The notes under the pieces were generated by a model. That model saw only the letters and a program-made list of their open reading frames with translations, was not told the origin of the DNA and made no database searches. This document shows, piece after piece, positions 1-8,991 of a DNA stretch of 64,000 bases. Made by a program: the position numbers and the translations under genes. Source of the DNA: CAYFQH01 sp964345215 (GTDB lineage Bacteria; Bacillota; Clostridia; Christensenellales; Aristaeellaceae); the NCBI GenBank assembly GCA_964345215.1, contig CAYFQH010000001.1, positions 1 to 64,000 on the forward strand, given 5' to 3'. Position 1 is the stretch's first letter, and every line of letters begins with the position of its first letter.

Positions 1-50
1 AATAAAATGAAATTCATTTTATTGGGAGGGTGTCGACTTTATCGACACCC
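1..50. repeat. two palindromes at the window edge
   Basis: Positions 1-23 form a perfect palindrome (AATAAAATGAA, one base, TTCATTTTATT). Positions 28-50 form a 9-bp hairpin (GGGTGTCGA, loop CTTTA, TCGACACCC). The second hairpin lies just beyond the stop of the minus-strand gene and may help end its transcript, although no clear T-run follows it. The first palindrome resembles one at 60846-60872. Confidence 0.5.
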
Positions 51-52
51 TG

Positions 53-85
53 AAGGGACTAGTCCAAACGGACTAACCCCTTTTT
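53..85 (+). terminator. intrinsic terminator reading rightward
   Basis: An interrupted stem (AAGGG and TAGTCC pairing with GGACTA and CCCTT, loop AAAC) is followed by a T-run. It overlaps the stop codon of the minus-strand gene. It would end a rightward transcript entering from outside the window. Confidence 0.55.
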
Positions 86-1005
86 AATAAGTTTTCCCTT
101 AGGATTGCTTCTATATCTGCTATACTTTTTACGGCCTTTACCTCGCTTAAAAGGCCTATTTGTTTACAAGCTGTTTTGAGCAAATCTTCTCCAAAATCGT
201 GTATTAAAATACCTTTTGCAAGAACTTTAACAAAGGCTGGCTTTTTGTATTCCACGCCAAAAAAACCGTTGAGCAGCTGATGATCAAAAGAGAATAATTC
301 AATTACAACCGGCGGCCAGTCGTAATATTGAGGTGCAATCAAGCCATCGGCAAAGTCAATAATAAAAAAATTCTGATCATCGTTTATACGTATATTCTCT
401 CCCGTTAAATCTCCATGTACATAAGCATTTTTAACCAGTTTTACAGCTTCCGCTTCGGTCAGTGCCGCTTTTTTAATGGCAGGCGAGAAACCCTGCCAGC
501 GTGTGTCTTTCCTAACTTTCTCTTTAATATTTACTTGTAGCCTTCTGTGGCCCGGGTTTAAAAACAAGCTGTCTGTCGTCTGCCTTAGCTTTTTACCAAA
601 GGCTGTTTTTTGCTCAGTGTTAAGGGTAAACAACACCTGGCCCGCATCCCGGCCTTCAATGTAATCCATTACAAGGTAATAAAATTGGTACCGGTCATCC
701 ACAAGGCCTTTAAACAAGACCCGGCTGGCGGCTACACGGCATTTTTCTGCCCAGGCCATACCCAGCAGTTCTTTTTCAAAATCCACCCGGGGATCCAGCC
801 CTGACTCTTTGGGAGCAAACAACTTTATTACATATTTTTCATTCACCAAAAAGACCCCATGGGTGCCTGGGGTCAAAGGATCTATTTTTTTTACACTAAG
901 CTGATGACGGGCAAAAATATGTTCAATCAGCCCTGAAAAAGCGCTGATATTTTGAAATACTTTGCCCCAGCTTTGCCAGCCGTTAACAAGGCTGTTAAAT
1001 AGCAT
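73..1005 (-). CDS. aminoglycoside phosphotransferase-like kinase-fold protein
   Basis: A 310-residue protein of the aminoglycoside phosphotransferase/choline kinase-like fold. Visible motifs are an N-lobe segment with GVFLVN and VIKLF (nucleotide loop and probable catalytic lysine), the hinge-like YLVMDYIEG, the Brenner-type catalytic loop HGDLTGENI, and IIDFADG, equivalent to the DFG aspartate. The substrate cannot be told from sequence. The gene starts 7 bases after the uppP stop on the same strand, so the two are probably cotranscribed, which hints at a lipid-carrier or envelope substrate by context only. Resistance to aminoglycosides is not implied, because this fold is used for many small molecules and proteins. 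Confidence 0.75.
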   Translation of the reverse strand: MLFNSLVNGWQSWGKVFQNISAFSGLIEHIFARHQLSVKKIDPLTPGTHGVFLVNEKYVIKLFAPKESGLDPRVDFEKELLGMAWAEKCRVAASRVLFKGLVDDRYQFYYLVMDYIEGRDAGQVLFTLNTEQKTAFGKKLRQTTDSLFLNPGHRRLQVNIKEKVRKDTRWQGFSPAIKKAALTEAEAVKLVKNAYVHGDLTGENIRINDDQNFFIIDFADGLIAPQYYDWPPVVIELFSFDHQLLNGFFGVEYKKPAFVKVLAKGILIHDFGEDLLKTACKQIGLLSEVKAVKSIADIEAILRENLLKRG

Positions 1006-1012
1006 GCTCTCT

Positions 1013-1897
1013 TTACCTGAAAAGCTGGGTAATCATCATGCCAGCATCCTGGAGGGCGTCCCCAGGAAAGGCCAAGGCAGGCAAAACACCTGGCATAAAC
1101 AGCTGTACGCAAATAACAGCTATACCCAAAAGAATAACATACAGGGCAAACCAGTTGAGAGAGGCTTTTTCAACAAACTTTAACATTCCCTTCATGGCCA
1201 ACAAACCGCTTATAAAGGCAACGGCCACACCAACCAAGGTGGGAACCAAAGCCAACTGAGAAAAAAGACCCTGGGAAATAGCGTCCTTCCCTTCTAGCAG
1301 CAAGCTGCCTAAAATAGCCGGTGCACTCATCATAAATGAAAACTTGGCCGCTGCTTTGCGGTTTAGCCCTGATGCAATGCCCCCAAGAAGAGTGGAGCCG
1401 CTTCGGCTGACCCCGGGTAAAAGAGCTATGCCCTGCATGGCCCCCATAGCAACTGCATGTTTTATCCCAGGCTCATTTACAGCCTTTTCTTTATATTTCC
1501 GCCTTTGGCTTAAGCCTTCAGCCAGGGTTAAAAATAAACCGGTTATCAAAAAAGATACACCTAAGAACCAACCGGTAAACATGCCCTGAATTAAGTCGTT
1601 TAAAACAAGAGCCACCGCTAGGGCCGGCAAGGATGCAACAATCAGCAGCCCCAAAGTTTTTGATTTAAAGGGATTTTTTAGAATCTGCCACCAGTCTTTC
1701 CAAAAAACAATAATTACAGCCCCTAAAGTGCCTACATGAAGCAAAATATCAAACATTAAAAAAACGCCACTTTGGCTGGTCGCGTCTGAAATACCCAACA
1801 GGGCCCTTGTTAAAATTAAATGCCCGCTGGAGGAAATGGGTAAAAACTCCGCCAGGCCCTGAACTAACCCAAGAATAACAGCTTGAAAAATGCTCAT
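1013..1897 (-). CDS. uppP: undecaprenyl-diphosphatase UppP (BacA)
   Basis: An integral membrane phosphatase that converts undecaprenyl diphosphate to the monophosphate, recycling the lipid carrier for peptidoglycan and wall polymers. High BacA activity is known to lower bacitracin sensitivity. The family signatures are present: the N-terminal E-rich motif LAEFLPISSSGHL and the PGVSRSGST motif with its catalytic-site arginine and serines. About eight hydrophobic segments are visible, and the length of 294 residues is slightly above the usual 265-280 because of a longer hydrophilic loop and C-terminus. The ATG is preceded by AAAGGAG at good spacing. It is followed after 7 bases by the kinase-fold gene, suggesting one transcript. 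Confidence 0.95.
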   Translation of the reverse strand: MSIFQAVILGLVQGLAEFLPISSSGHLILTRALLGISDATSQSGVFLMFDILLHVGTLGAVIIVFWKDWWQILKNPFKSKTLGLLIVASLPALAVALVLNDLIQGMFTGWFLGVSFLITGLFLTLAEGLSQRRKYKEKAVNEPGIKHAVAMGAMQGIALLPGVSRSGSTLLGGIASGLNRKAAAKFSFMMSAPAILGSLLLEGKDAISQGLFSQLALVPTLVGVAVAFISGLLAMKGMLKFVEKASLNWFALYVILLGIAVICVQLFMPGVLPALAFPGDALQDAGMMITQLFR

Positions 1898-1965
1898 AAA
1901 AGGACTCCTTTAATCGTTAGTCAGTTTATTATAACGCAAAATCTCCATTCTGTCATTTAAAACAC

Positions 1966-1991
1966 AAAAAAGCCGCTGCGATGCAGCGGCT
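1966..1991 (-). terminator. terminator of the desulfoferrodoxin gene
   Basis: A perfect 9-bp stem (AGCCGCTGC/GCAGCGGCT) is followed on the minus strand by six T residues, 17 bases after the desulfoferrodoxin stop. It separates that gene from uppP. Confidence 0.9.
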
Positions 1992-2008
1992 AAAAGCTTA
2001 AAAGCCTT

Positions 2009-2383
2009 TTACAGGTTTTTTACCCACAGGCCATGTAGGTTGCAGTATTCATACACAGCAACGGCCTTTTCACCTTCTGGTAGAATAAACTCGGCCTTTG
2101 GCTCATCTTGGGGGGTTAAGTTAACGCGAGTAATACGCTTGTCGGTTTCTAGAATGATCCAGGTAATGTAATGTGCTTCCGTCATGGGGTGAATGGTTTC
2201 CCCTACTTGAACAGAAATTTTTTGCCCTTCTACCTGTACAAAAGGAACGTGTTTTTCAGTTGCAGCATCCGTTGTGTTTGCAACCAATTCCTTCATAGGC
2301 TCACCACAGCAAATTAACTCTCCACCACCGTTGTGAACCAGTTCAACAATATTTCCGCATACTTCGCAACGATAAAACTTCAT
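2009..2383 (-). CDS. dfx: desulfoferrodoxin (superoxide reductase)
   Basis: Cytoplasmic superoxide reductase that reduces superoxide to hydrogen peroxide using electrons from rubredoxin-type donors; typical of anaerobes. It is the two-domain form. The N-terminal desulforedoxin-like centre I has Cys6, Cys9, Cys25 and Cys26. The catalytic centre II has the four-histidine, one-cysteine set in the right order: His45 (EKHVP), His65, His71, Cys114 and His117 (YCNLHG). The length of 124 residues is normal. The start is fixed by GGAGG eight bases upstream. The gene has its own strong promoter and a terminator, so it is monocistronic. Confidence 0.97.
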   Translation of the reverse strand: MKFYRCEVCGNIVELVHNGGGELICCGEPMKELVANTTDAATEKHVPFVQVEGQKISVQVGETIHPMTEAHYITWIILETDKRITRVNLTPQDEPKAEFILPEGEKAVAVYEYCNLHGLWVKNL

Positions 2384-2441
2384 AAAAAAACCTCCACTTT
2401 TTTATTATATTTTTGCTAAATAGCAACAGGATCTACATAAA

Positions 2442-2470
2442 ATTATAGCCAATATTTTACCAGTAGTCAA
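2442..2470 (-). promoter_or_regulatory. sigma-A type promoter for desulfoferrodoxin
   Basis: On the minus strand TTGACT (2465-2470) and TATAAT (2442-2447) are separated by 17 bases. This is one of the best consensus promoters in the window and lies about 60 bases before the start codon. No obvious PerR or Fur palindrome was recognised. Confidence 0.8.
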
Positions 2471-2554
2471 CTTTAACATTTTTTTAACCCTTTTCAACCC
2501 GAAGCTTTTATACTACAATAATACGTGAGATTATATTTGAAATGAGGCATAAAA

Positions 2555-3922
2555 TTGTTTGTTGATATGAAAGCGCTCATCTGCCCCCTGCCGGAGCATA
2601 TTTTAAAGCAAATTCATTCCGGTAATACCTCCCAGGCCCTACGGGCTATTGATGATTCCCTGGCCAGTCCAAAAACGCCCCCCATGATTAAAAGCAGGCT
2701 GGAAATTGAAAAAGAGCGGATTTTGCGTACCCCTTATTCCTACCCCCACGATGAGGCCACGGCCCTTAGCATGCTACAAGAGCTAAACCCGGCCTATCAC
2801 TTGGCGGATTTACATCACTTTTGCGCCCAGGGACTGATTGACTGGTGCTATATTGACCATAAGCCTATGTATTTTGTGCGTTTTTTAAAAAGCCTAACCC
2901 GCACCCATGCAAATTTCGCCGCCCTCGCCGGCACTCCCCTTGATCCAAAAAGCTCTTTTTTAGACCCGGTGATTGAACTGATTCAACAACAAGGAAAGGC
3001 CCGTTATCATATTAAAATAAAAGGCCGCCTGGATATTGAAGAAAAGGCCTTTATACCAGGAGAGCAATATACCATTCACGTTCCAATTCCTTGTGCTGCG
3101 GCCCAAACCAGCAACATCCGTCTCTCCTTTCCCGGCCTTGAACCAGCAAATATTGATGAACCCGCAGCAGGCCAGCGAACCGCCTGCTGGCAGGTGACCC
3201 TGCATGAAAATCAGCCTATATTTTGGGAATATGAGTACGACCAAACCATTTATAAGATTGACTTTAGTACTCCGCCCAAATCCCCTATTTATTCAGCGCC
3301 GGCCCCAGTGCCGGAAGACCTTGGGGAACATCTTCCCCATATACGCTTTACTCCCTACTTAAAGGCCCTTGCTGGGGCCCTTACCGGCAACGAAAAAGAC
3401 CCCCTGACCATTGCCCGTATTTTTTACGACTATATTACAACCCAGGTTCAATATGCTTTTATGCCCGAGTATTTTTTAATTGAATCCATTGCCGAGTATA
3501 CCGCTGCTAATCAAAGGGGCGACTGCGGGCTGCAAGCCCTACTCTTTATCACCCTGTGTCGCATTGCCGGCATCCCCGCCCGCTGGCAGTCGGGCCTGTC
3601 AATAGATGATCAATACGTTGGCGCCCATGACTGGGCTCAGTTTTATATTAAGCCCTGGGGTTGGCTCTTTTGCGACTGTTCCTTTGGCGGCAGTGCTTAC
3701 CGCAAGGGTAATATGACCCGATGGAACCACTATTTTGCCCATTTAGATCCTTTTAGAATGGTTGCTAACCACCAATTTCAAGGGGATTTTGCCGTAGCTA
3801 AAAAACACTGGCGGGTTGACCCTTATGATAACCAAACAGGCGAATGCGAATGCAGCCAAAAAGCCTTTACTGCCTGTGAATTTGATGTAAACTATACCCT
3901 TGCCGAACTTAAAAAAATATAG
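2555..3922 (+). CDS. transglutaminase-like domain protein
   Basis: A 455-residue protein with a transglutaminase-like cysteine protease-fold domain in its C-terminal half. The triad is visible: cysteine in RGDCGLQALL, histidine in GAHDWAQFYI and aspartate in FCDCSFGG, with the typical ARWQSG strand between. There is no signal peptide, so it is probably cytoplasmic. The N-terminal 200 residues are not recognised. The chosen start is TTG at 2555, because GAGG lies seven bases upstream; the first in-frame ATG at 2567 would be too far from it. The gene precedes ygiQ by 31 bases on the same strand and is probably cotranscribed. The substrate is unknown; family members include peptidases and structural proteins. 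Confidence 0.8.
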   Translation: MFVDMKALICPLPEHILKQIHSGNTSQALRAIDDSLASPKTPPMIKSRLEIEKERILRTPYSYPHDEATALSMLQELNPAYHLADLHHFCAQGLIDWCYIDHKPMYFVRFLKSLTRTHANFAALAGTPLDPKSSFLDPVIELIQQQGKARYHIKIKGRLDIEEKAFIPGEQYTIHVPIPCAAAQTSNIRLSFPGLEPANIDEPAAGQRTACWQVTLHENQPIFWEYEYDQTIYKIDFSTPPKSPIYSAPAPVPEDLGEHLPHIRFTPYLKALAGALTGNEKDPLTIARIFYDYITTQVQYAFMPEYFLIESIAEYTAANQRGDCGLQALLFITLCRIAGIPARWQSGLSIDDQYVGAHDWAQFYIKPWGWLFCDCSFGGSAYRKGNMTRWNHYFAHLDPFRMVANHQFQGDFAVAKKHWRVDPYDNQTGECECSQKAFTACEFDVNYTLAELKKI

Positions 3923-3953
3923 TACGGCCTTAAAATATTTAAAAGGAAGACCT

Positions 3954-5921
3954 ATGCGAGAACAGTTTTTACCCACCAGCAAAGAAGATATGGTTTTACG
4001 GGGCTGGGATGTCCCAGATTTTGTTTACGCCTTTGGTGAAGGCTACGTTGACCACCCTTCCTTCGGCCATGCCATCATCAGCCGGGTGCTGGAAAAAGCA
4101 GGCTATACCGTGGCCATGCTCCCTTTGCCTGATTGGAAGAACACTACTGATTTTACCCGTTTTGGCCGACCTAAGCTTGGCTTTTTGGTTTCTGCCGGCG
4201 TAATTGACAGCATGGTAAACCATTATACTGCCGCCAAAAAAAAGCGCAGTAATGATGTATATGCCCCTGGGGGCCGGGCGGGCCTGCGCCCTGACCGGGC
4301 CACCATTGTATACTGCAACTTAATCCGTCAGGCCTATAAAGACATCCCCATTCTCATAGGCGGTGTTGAAGCCTCTTTACGCCGTTTTTCCCATTACGAT
4401 TACTGGAGTGATCAGGTTCGCCACAGCATTTTGTTTGACAGTGCCGCTACACTTTTAATGTATGGCATGGGCGAAAAAGTAATTTTAAACTGTGCCAACT
4501 GGTTAAAGGAGGGTGCCGACCCAAATCAACTGGCCCATATTCGCGGTATTTGCTACCCTTGGGGCAGCATTCCCTCCGGTTTTGCTCCCCTACCCGCCCA
4601 CAGTCAGGTAAGCAACAACAAAAAAACCTATGCCGACGCTTTTTATGTTCAATATCAGCAGCAGGATCCATTTACTGGCAGGGCTCTGGCCCAGCTGCAA
4701 GAAAAAGAAAACTATATTTTGCAAACACCCCCAGAATATCCCCTAAGCCGTGCCGAATTGGATGAAACCTATGCCTTGCCCTATACCCGCACCTGGCACC
4801 CAGATTATGATAGCCAGGGAGGCATTCCTGCCCTGGAGGAAGTTTCTTTTTCTATTTCATCAACCAGAGGCTGTTTTGGCGGCTGCAGTTTTTGTGCCAT
4901 TACCTTTCATCAAGGGCGCATTGTTCAGTCCAGAAGCCCTGATTCCATTGTAAATGAGGCGGAGGATTTAACAAAACGGGAGGGCTTCAAAGGCTACATT
5001 CACGATATTGGCGGGCCTACGGCCAACTTCCGCTATCCATCCTGTAAAAAACAATTAGGCCATGGGGTATGTAAAAATAAGCAATGCCTCTTTCCCGAGC
5101 CCTGCAGTCAGATGGAAATTTCTCACAAAGAGTTTCTCTCTATTTTACGCAGAGTTAGGAAGCTTCCTAAAGTGAAGAAGGTTTTTGTTCGTTCAGGCCT
5201 GCGCTACGATTATATTATGGCTGATAAAGACCACACCTTTTTGCAGGAACTATGTGAGCACCATGTGAGCGGCCAGTTGAAGGTGGCCCCGGAGCATATT
5301 TCCCCAGATGTGCTGTATTATATGGGTAAACCCGGTAGGCAGGTGTACGACGCCTTTGTAAAGCGCTATCAGCGCATTAATAAAAAACTTGATAAAAAGC
5401 AGTACCTGGTTCCTTATTTGATGAGCAGCCACCCGGGCAGCGATTTAAACGCGGCCATTGATTTGGCCTTATACTTAAAAAGTAACGATTACCGCCCCGA
5501 ACAAGTGCAAGACTTTTACCCTACCCCGGGAACTTTGAGCACCTGTATGTTTTATACAGGCCTTGACCCTCGGACCGGCAAAGGGGTATACGTACCTAAA
5601 ACCTCTGAGGAAAAGGCCATGCAGCGCGCCTTATTACAATATAATCAGCCCAAAAACCACCCGCTGGTGCGCAAAGCCCTAACCCTGGCCAACCGGCAAG
5701 ATTTGATCGGCTATGGTAAATACACCCTGGTTCCGCCCCAACGGAATTTTGGCCTTGCTGCCAACTACTCTTCTTCAAGTATGACAAAGCAAGAAAGCAA
5801 AAGTAAAAAACAGCCTACCTCTCCAGTCCCTACCTCCAATTATCAAAAACCTAAAAAGAAAACCAATTCTGCAAAGTGGGCTAAGGCAAAAACCAATCAA
5901 AAGAGAAAAGGGCAAAGCTAA
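3954..5921 (+). CDS. ygiQ: YgiQ family radical SAM protein
   Basis: Member of the UPF0313/YgiQ radical SAM family, whose reaction has not been established. The radical SAM cluster motif CxxxCxxC is seen as RGCFGGCSFCAI near residue 300, preceded by the family's N-terminal domain (FLPTSKEDM, VLIGGVEASLRR) and followed by YPTPGTLSTCMFYTG. The C-terminal 50 residues are a lysine-, serine- and glutamine-rich low-complexity tail, common in this family. The ATG at 3954 follows AAAGGAAGA at good spacing; a longer frame opening at 3900 would overlap the upstream gene and lacks a site. The length is 655 residues. A terminator lies about 200 bases downstream. Confidence 0.92.
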   Translation: MREQFLPTSKEDMVLRGWDVPDFVYAFGEGYVDHPSFGHAIISRVLEKAGYTVAMLPLPDWKNTTDFTRFGRPKLGFLVSAGVIDSMVNHYTAAKKKRSNDVYAPGGRAGLRPDRATIVYCNLIRQAYKDIPILIGGVEASLRRFSHYDYWSDQVRHSILFDSAATLLMYGMGEKVILNCANWLKEGADPNQLAHIRGICYPWGSIPSGFAPLPAHSQVSNNKKTYADAFYVQYQQQDPFTGRALAQLQEKENYILQTPPEYPLSRAELDETYALPYTRTWHPDYDSQGGIPALEEVSFSISSTRGCFGGCSFCAITFHQGRIVQSRSPDSIVNEAEDLTKREGFKGYIHDIGGPTANFRYPSCKKQLGHGVCKNKQCLFPEPCSQMEISHKEFLSILRRVRKLPKVKKVFVRSGLRYDYIMADKDHTFLQELCEHHVSGQLKVAPEHISPDVLYYMGKPGRQVYDAFVKRYQRINKKLDKKQYLVPYLMSSHPGSDLNAAIDLALYLKSNDYRPEQVQDFYPTPGTLSTCMFYTGLDPRTGKGVYVPKTSEEKAMQRALLQYNQPKNHPLVRKALTLANRQDLIGYGKYTLVPPQRNFGLAANYSSSSMTKQESKSKKQPTSPVPTSNYQKPKKKTNSAKWAKAKTNQKRKGQS

Positions 5922-6123
5922 GAAACTAAGTACCAATGATGTTTTGCATCTGGCGCCTGTATAAAAAACAGGATATTAATAATTACAGCGTCTTTAGGCT
6001 AACCGCAGCTTATTTCATAGCTGGCTTTTATGCACAAGGCTGGAAAAACCAGCATCCAAAAACAGCAGACCGCTTCACCGTATACCCTTAGCCTTTCTAA
6101 ATTTCATCTCCTTTATCGTTTGC

Positions 6124-6157
6124 AAAACAAGCCTGCTGCCAGGGTCAGGCTTGTTTT
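6124..6157. terminator. bidirectional terminator between ygiQ and the kinase-fold gene
   Basis: A perfect 12-bp stem (AAAACAAGCCTG/CAGGCTTGTTTT) with a 10-base loop ends in T-runs on both strands. It lies between the convergent genes ending at 5921 and 6200. The remainder of 5922-6199 shows no gene. Confidence 0.8.
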
Positions 6158-6199
6158 CAAATGTTTTTCGGTTATGTGTTACCGGGAAGGCTTTTCCCC

Positions 6200-7252
6200 T
6201 TAAAACAAGGTAAAGTCCTTCAGGTTTTTGAGTACGTGAATGCTTTCCAGCCCGTATGCAGGGCTCCATACATCACCAATGATTGCATTTTGCATGTAAA
6301 ACACAATATCTAAAAATTTTACCGTTCTAATAAGGGGAACCAGCAGGTGCCATTCTTCCTTTGGGGAGGTTCCGCCGGCCTTTGAGTAAGTTTCAAGATA
6401 ATTAAGGGCCCAATTTTTGCGCAGAGTACAGGCTTTTTCGTCTTTACAAAACTCCCACATGGTACGGCCCAGTTCATATACATGCAGGTCTACATTGGCT
6501 TCATCCCAGTCTATCACACCGGTAATGTGCCCCTTCTGGGCAAGTACATTGGCCCCATACATATCTCCATGAATGGGGCCTTTCATCAATATTTTTTGTC
6601 CTTGTAGATGTTTAAACAACTGTGTCAGTTCTTCTTTAGCATCGTATAGAATTCCTCGCTTTTGGTAAAGCAGGGATATTGTTTTTTGAGAAACATCGTC
6701 TTGATAGCGGGGATCTTCAAACAAAGCCCGCCCTCCCTGGCTTAACATTGTTTCAACTTCCTGCCAGTTATATAAAAAGTTATGGTCAAGATCAATATAA
6801 ATAGTGGATGTCCGATCTTTCCGGGATTCTTGGTAGGGGCAGGCCAGGGATATTTGATGAAGTTGAGCTTGAAATTCTGCCATTTCCTGCCGGATTTGAG
6901 GTATGTTTCGATTTGCGTGGGTTCCCGGCACAAAAGGAAACAGGCTAACGAGCATATCCTCCCTGGAAAAATAGCTTTTGCCCGAAAGGGTTAAAAAGGG
7001 CGCATTAACCAAGGGCGAATACTGGGCACAGTAACGAGACCAGCGGTTAACAAACTCTACGCCATGTATGCTGGTATTATGGTGAATAATGCGCATTATC
7101 ACATTGGGCTTGCTGCCCAACAAAAACACATCGTTGCGCTCGCCACCTTTAAGGCGCTGGTAATGGTCTGCTTTTAAGTTTATTCCATATTCTTGGCCAG
7201 CATGCTCTGCCAGTTCTGCCACCAGTCGGGCTTCATCAGGGTAGTTTCTCAT
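6200..7252 (-). CDS. phosphotransferase family protein (APH fold)
   Basis: A 350-residue kinase-fold protein of the aminoglycoside phosphotransferase family, distinct from the one at 73-1005. The catalytic loop HGDMYGANVL and the metal-binding GVIDWDEAN are intact, and an N-lobe with GGERNDVFLL and NVIMRI is present. The C-terminal helices (HVYELGRTMWEF) match the CotS/HomSer-kinase-like subgroup often seen in Firmicutes, where substrates are mostly unknown. The start ATG is preceded by a GGTGAG site. The TetR gene lies upstream with a 52-base gap on the same strand, so co-expression is possible. Confidence 0.75.
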   Translation of the reverse strand: MRNYPDEARLVAELAEHAGQEYGINLKADHYQRLKGGERNDVFLLGSKPNVIMRIIHHNTSIHGVEFVNRWSRYCAQYSPLVNAPFLTLSGKSYFSREDMLVSLFPFVPGTHANRNIPQIRQEMAEFQAQLHQISLACPYQESRKDRTSTIYIDLDHNFLYNWQEVETMLSQGGRALFEDPRYQDDVSQKTISLLYQKRGILYDAKEELTQLFKHLQGQKILMKGPIHGDMYGANVLAQKGHITGVIDWDEANVDLHVYELGRTMWEFCKDEKACTLRKNWALNYLETYSKAGGTSPKEEWHLLVPLIRTVKFLDIVFYMQNAIIGDVWSPAYGLESIHVLKNLKDFTLF

Positions 7253-7304
7253 CGTCTCACCTATAGCAAAAACTCGTCATGAAATATAGCTTATTCCATT
7301 TCCA

Positions 7305-8003
7305 TTAAAATCGAATTAGTTTTTCCGTTTTTTCAAGGGTATCAATCCATTCCCTTGCAGTAACCATTTCAAGGCCACCATAAGGGGCATCTAATAACCT
7401 TTCTACCGAAAAACGGTAGCTGCGAAGGCTTTCCATATACTTCCCCGGCATAAAGTCCTTTTGGTTTTCTGTTTTTTCCACCAACATTTTCCCGGTATTT
7501 TCCCATAAAATATTATTAAGAGCTAAAAGAATCAGAGGCATTTGCTCTGGATAATATAAATATATCTGCCCTTCATCCTTGGTCAATAGCAAAAGTTCAC
7601 CAAGAGTTTGGCTAAAAACATCCTCAATCACCTGGCTGTATTGGGCTCCGATGCTCTTTCCCTGGGGTTTTGCAATTAAAGGGAAAAACACGGATAAAAA
7701 TTTTTCATTTCCCTTGCGAATAGGGTTCATCCAATAAAAAAGTTGGGTAAGCTTTTTATAAGCCGATTCTTCCTCCTGGCTATGGTGACGGTACTGCTCC
7801 AAAGCAGCGACTACCTGCTGCTCGCATAGGGTCACCAACACTTCAATTTTACTTTCAAAATGATGATAAAAGCTACCTTTACTGGTCTGGAGCAAATCAA
7901 TAATATCCTGCACAGAGGTTTGCTCATAACCTTTTTCATAAAAAAGACTCTGGGCCGTATCTAAAATAGCTTGTTTTTTTGCCTCTCCCTTTGTTATTTT
8001 CAT
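7305..8003 (-). CDS. TetR/AcrR family transcriptional regulator
   Basis: A 232-residue repressor-type protein. The N-terminal 50 residues are a classic TetR helix-turn-helix (AILDTAQSLFYEKGYEQTSV through SKGSFYHHFESK). The remainder is a helical ligand-binding domain without recognisable family signature. It starts 10 bases after the stop of the glycosidase-like gene and is probably the third gene of a transcript beginning with the PurC-like gene. The ligand and operator are unknown; autoregulation is usual for the family but no palindrome was identified. Confidence 0.9.
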   Translation of the reverse strand: MKITKGEAKKQAILDTAQSLFYEKGYEQTSVQDIIDLLQTSKGSFYHHFESKIEVLVTLCEQQVVAALEQYRHHSQEEESAYKKLTQLFYWMNPIRKGNEKFLSVFFPLIAKPQGKSIGAQYSQVIEDVFSQTLGELLLLTKDEGQIYLYYPEQMPLILLALNNILWENTGKMLVEKTENQKDFMPGKYMESLRSYRFSVERLLDAPYGGLEMVTAREWIDTLEKTEKLIRF

Positions 8004-8013
8004 CCCACCACCC

Positions 8014-8973
8014 TCACTTCTCTTGATTGCTGTTCATGACCATGGGCGAAAAGCCAATGCCTAAAATTTCTTTTGCCCGTCTGGCACTGGCATTGATTCC
8101 CTTTGTTTGCCCAACAGTAATAATTTGCTCACCCATAAACAACATAGTGGCTGTTTGCCCTCCGTCTAAGTTAAAGCCTGTTACACAGCCTTTTTCCAAC
8201 AGTTTTTCAGCTAAAAAAGCGACACTGACACCCTTGCTTCCATCGTGCCGGCCTTCAGCCATCATGGCCAAGTAGTGGCCAGGGGCCACCATACCAATAG
8301 CTGTTCTAGGGGCGCGAGATTTGCCATATTTGGCCAGGCCCTCCTCATTTAACACCCCGTCCTTCATTAAATAGGGGCCAAAGGCTAAAACATCCAAGGC
8401 ACCCATGTCTAAATATTCCTGGGCCGTGTGGGCATCGGATGGGTAAACCTCCATCCGTCCATCTTCAAAAATAGCCATGGTATCTAAATTGGGAAAATCG
8501 CCCTTATTATGAGCAAATGTGTTTTCACCTACAATTTCGCCATTGCGAATAACAATACCGGTACGGCTTTTGTTTTCAACCCGCAGGTCATGAAAATCGC
8601 TGTTGATGGCAAAGACCGTTCCTGTCTCCCTAGCAATTTTAGCCGGCCATTTGGCTTCGTCATTTAAAGCTTGAACACAGCGAAAAATTTCTTCGCTGCT
8701 TGTGGTTTTAATTTCAGCCATATACCAGATGACCCGGTCTTCATTGTGTTTTTGAACTTTAACTTCTAACGAAGGGGATCTATACTCCCATAGCCCTTCT
8801 TCATCATCAATGTTCACAATCTCCTCTACTGCCTTTGGCTCTATCAGCTCATCACCCTTTTCGTCAAAAAAAACAATCTCTGTTTCTTCTTGGGCAAGGG
8901 TGGGTATCATAAGGGTAAGTGCCAATAAAAAAACAATGCCCCGTATCATAAATCCTTTGATTTTTTTGCACAT
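8014..8973 (-). CDS. secreted phosphodiester glycosidase family protein
   Basis: A 319-residue exported protein with an N-terminal signal peptide (hydrophobic residues about 10-26, then LAQEE). The main domain is the NAGPA/phosphodiester glycosidase (DUF2233-type) fold; conserved pieces are GTVFAINSDFHD, a GIVIRNGEI strand, SRAPRTAIGM and GFNLDGGQTATMLFMG near the C-terminus. The known relative, the uncovering enzyme of lysosomal targeting, removes N-acetylglucosamine from a phosphodiester; bacterial members are thought to act on wall or surface polymers. A GGAGA site lies 10 bases before the ATG. It sits 18 bases after the PurC-like gene, an unexpected partner. Confidence 0.85.
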   Translation of the reverse strand: MCKKIKGFMIRGIVFLLALTLMIPTLAQEETEIVFFDEKGDELIEPKAVEEIVNIDDEEGLWEYRSPSLEVKVQKHNEDRVIWYMAEIKTTSSEEIFRCVQALNDEAKWPAKIARETGTVFAINSDFHDLRVENKSRTGIVIRNGEIVGENTFAHNKGDFPNLDTMAIFEDGRMEVYPSDAHTAQEYLDMGALDVLAFGPYLMKDGVLNEEGLAKYGKSRAPRTAIGMVAPGHYLAMMAEGRHDGSKGVSVAFLAEKLLEKGCVTGFNLDGGQTATMLFMGEQIITVGQTKGINASARRAKEILGIGFSPMVMNSNQEK

Positions 8974-8991
8974 GGTTTCATATTCTCCATA

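Noticed and set aside
73..1005. Aminoglycoside resistance gene
   Set aside because: The fold matches but the sequence fits no resistance enzyme I recognise, and the gene is chromosomal, next to uppP.
3900..3953. Longer YgiQ start inside the transglutaminase-like gene
   Set aside because: The site AAAGGAAGA and the ATG at 3954 fit the family N-terminus; the extension has no site.
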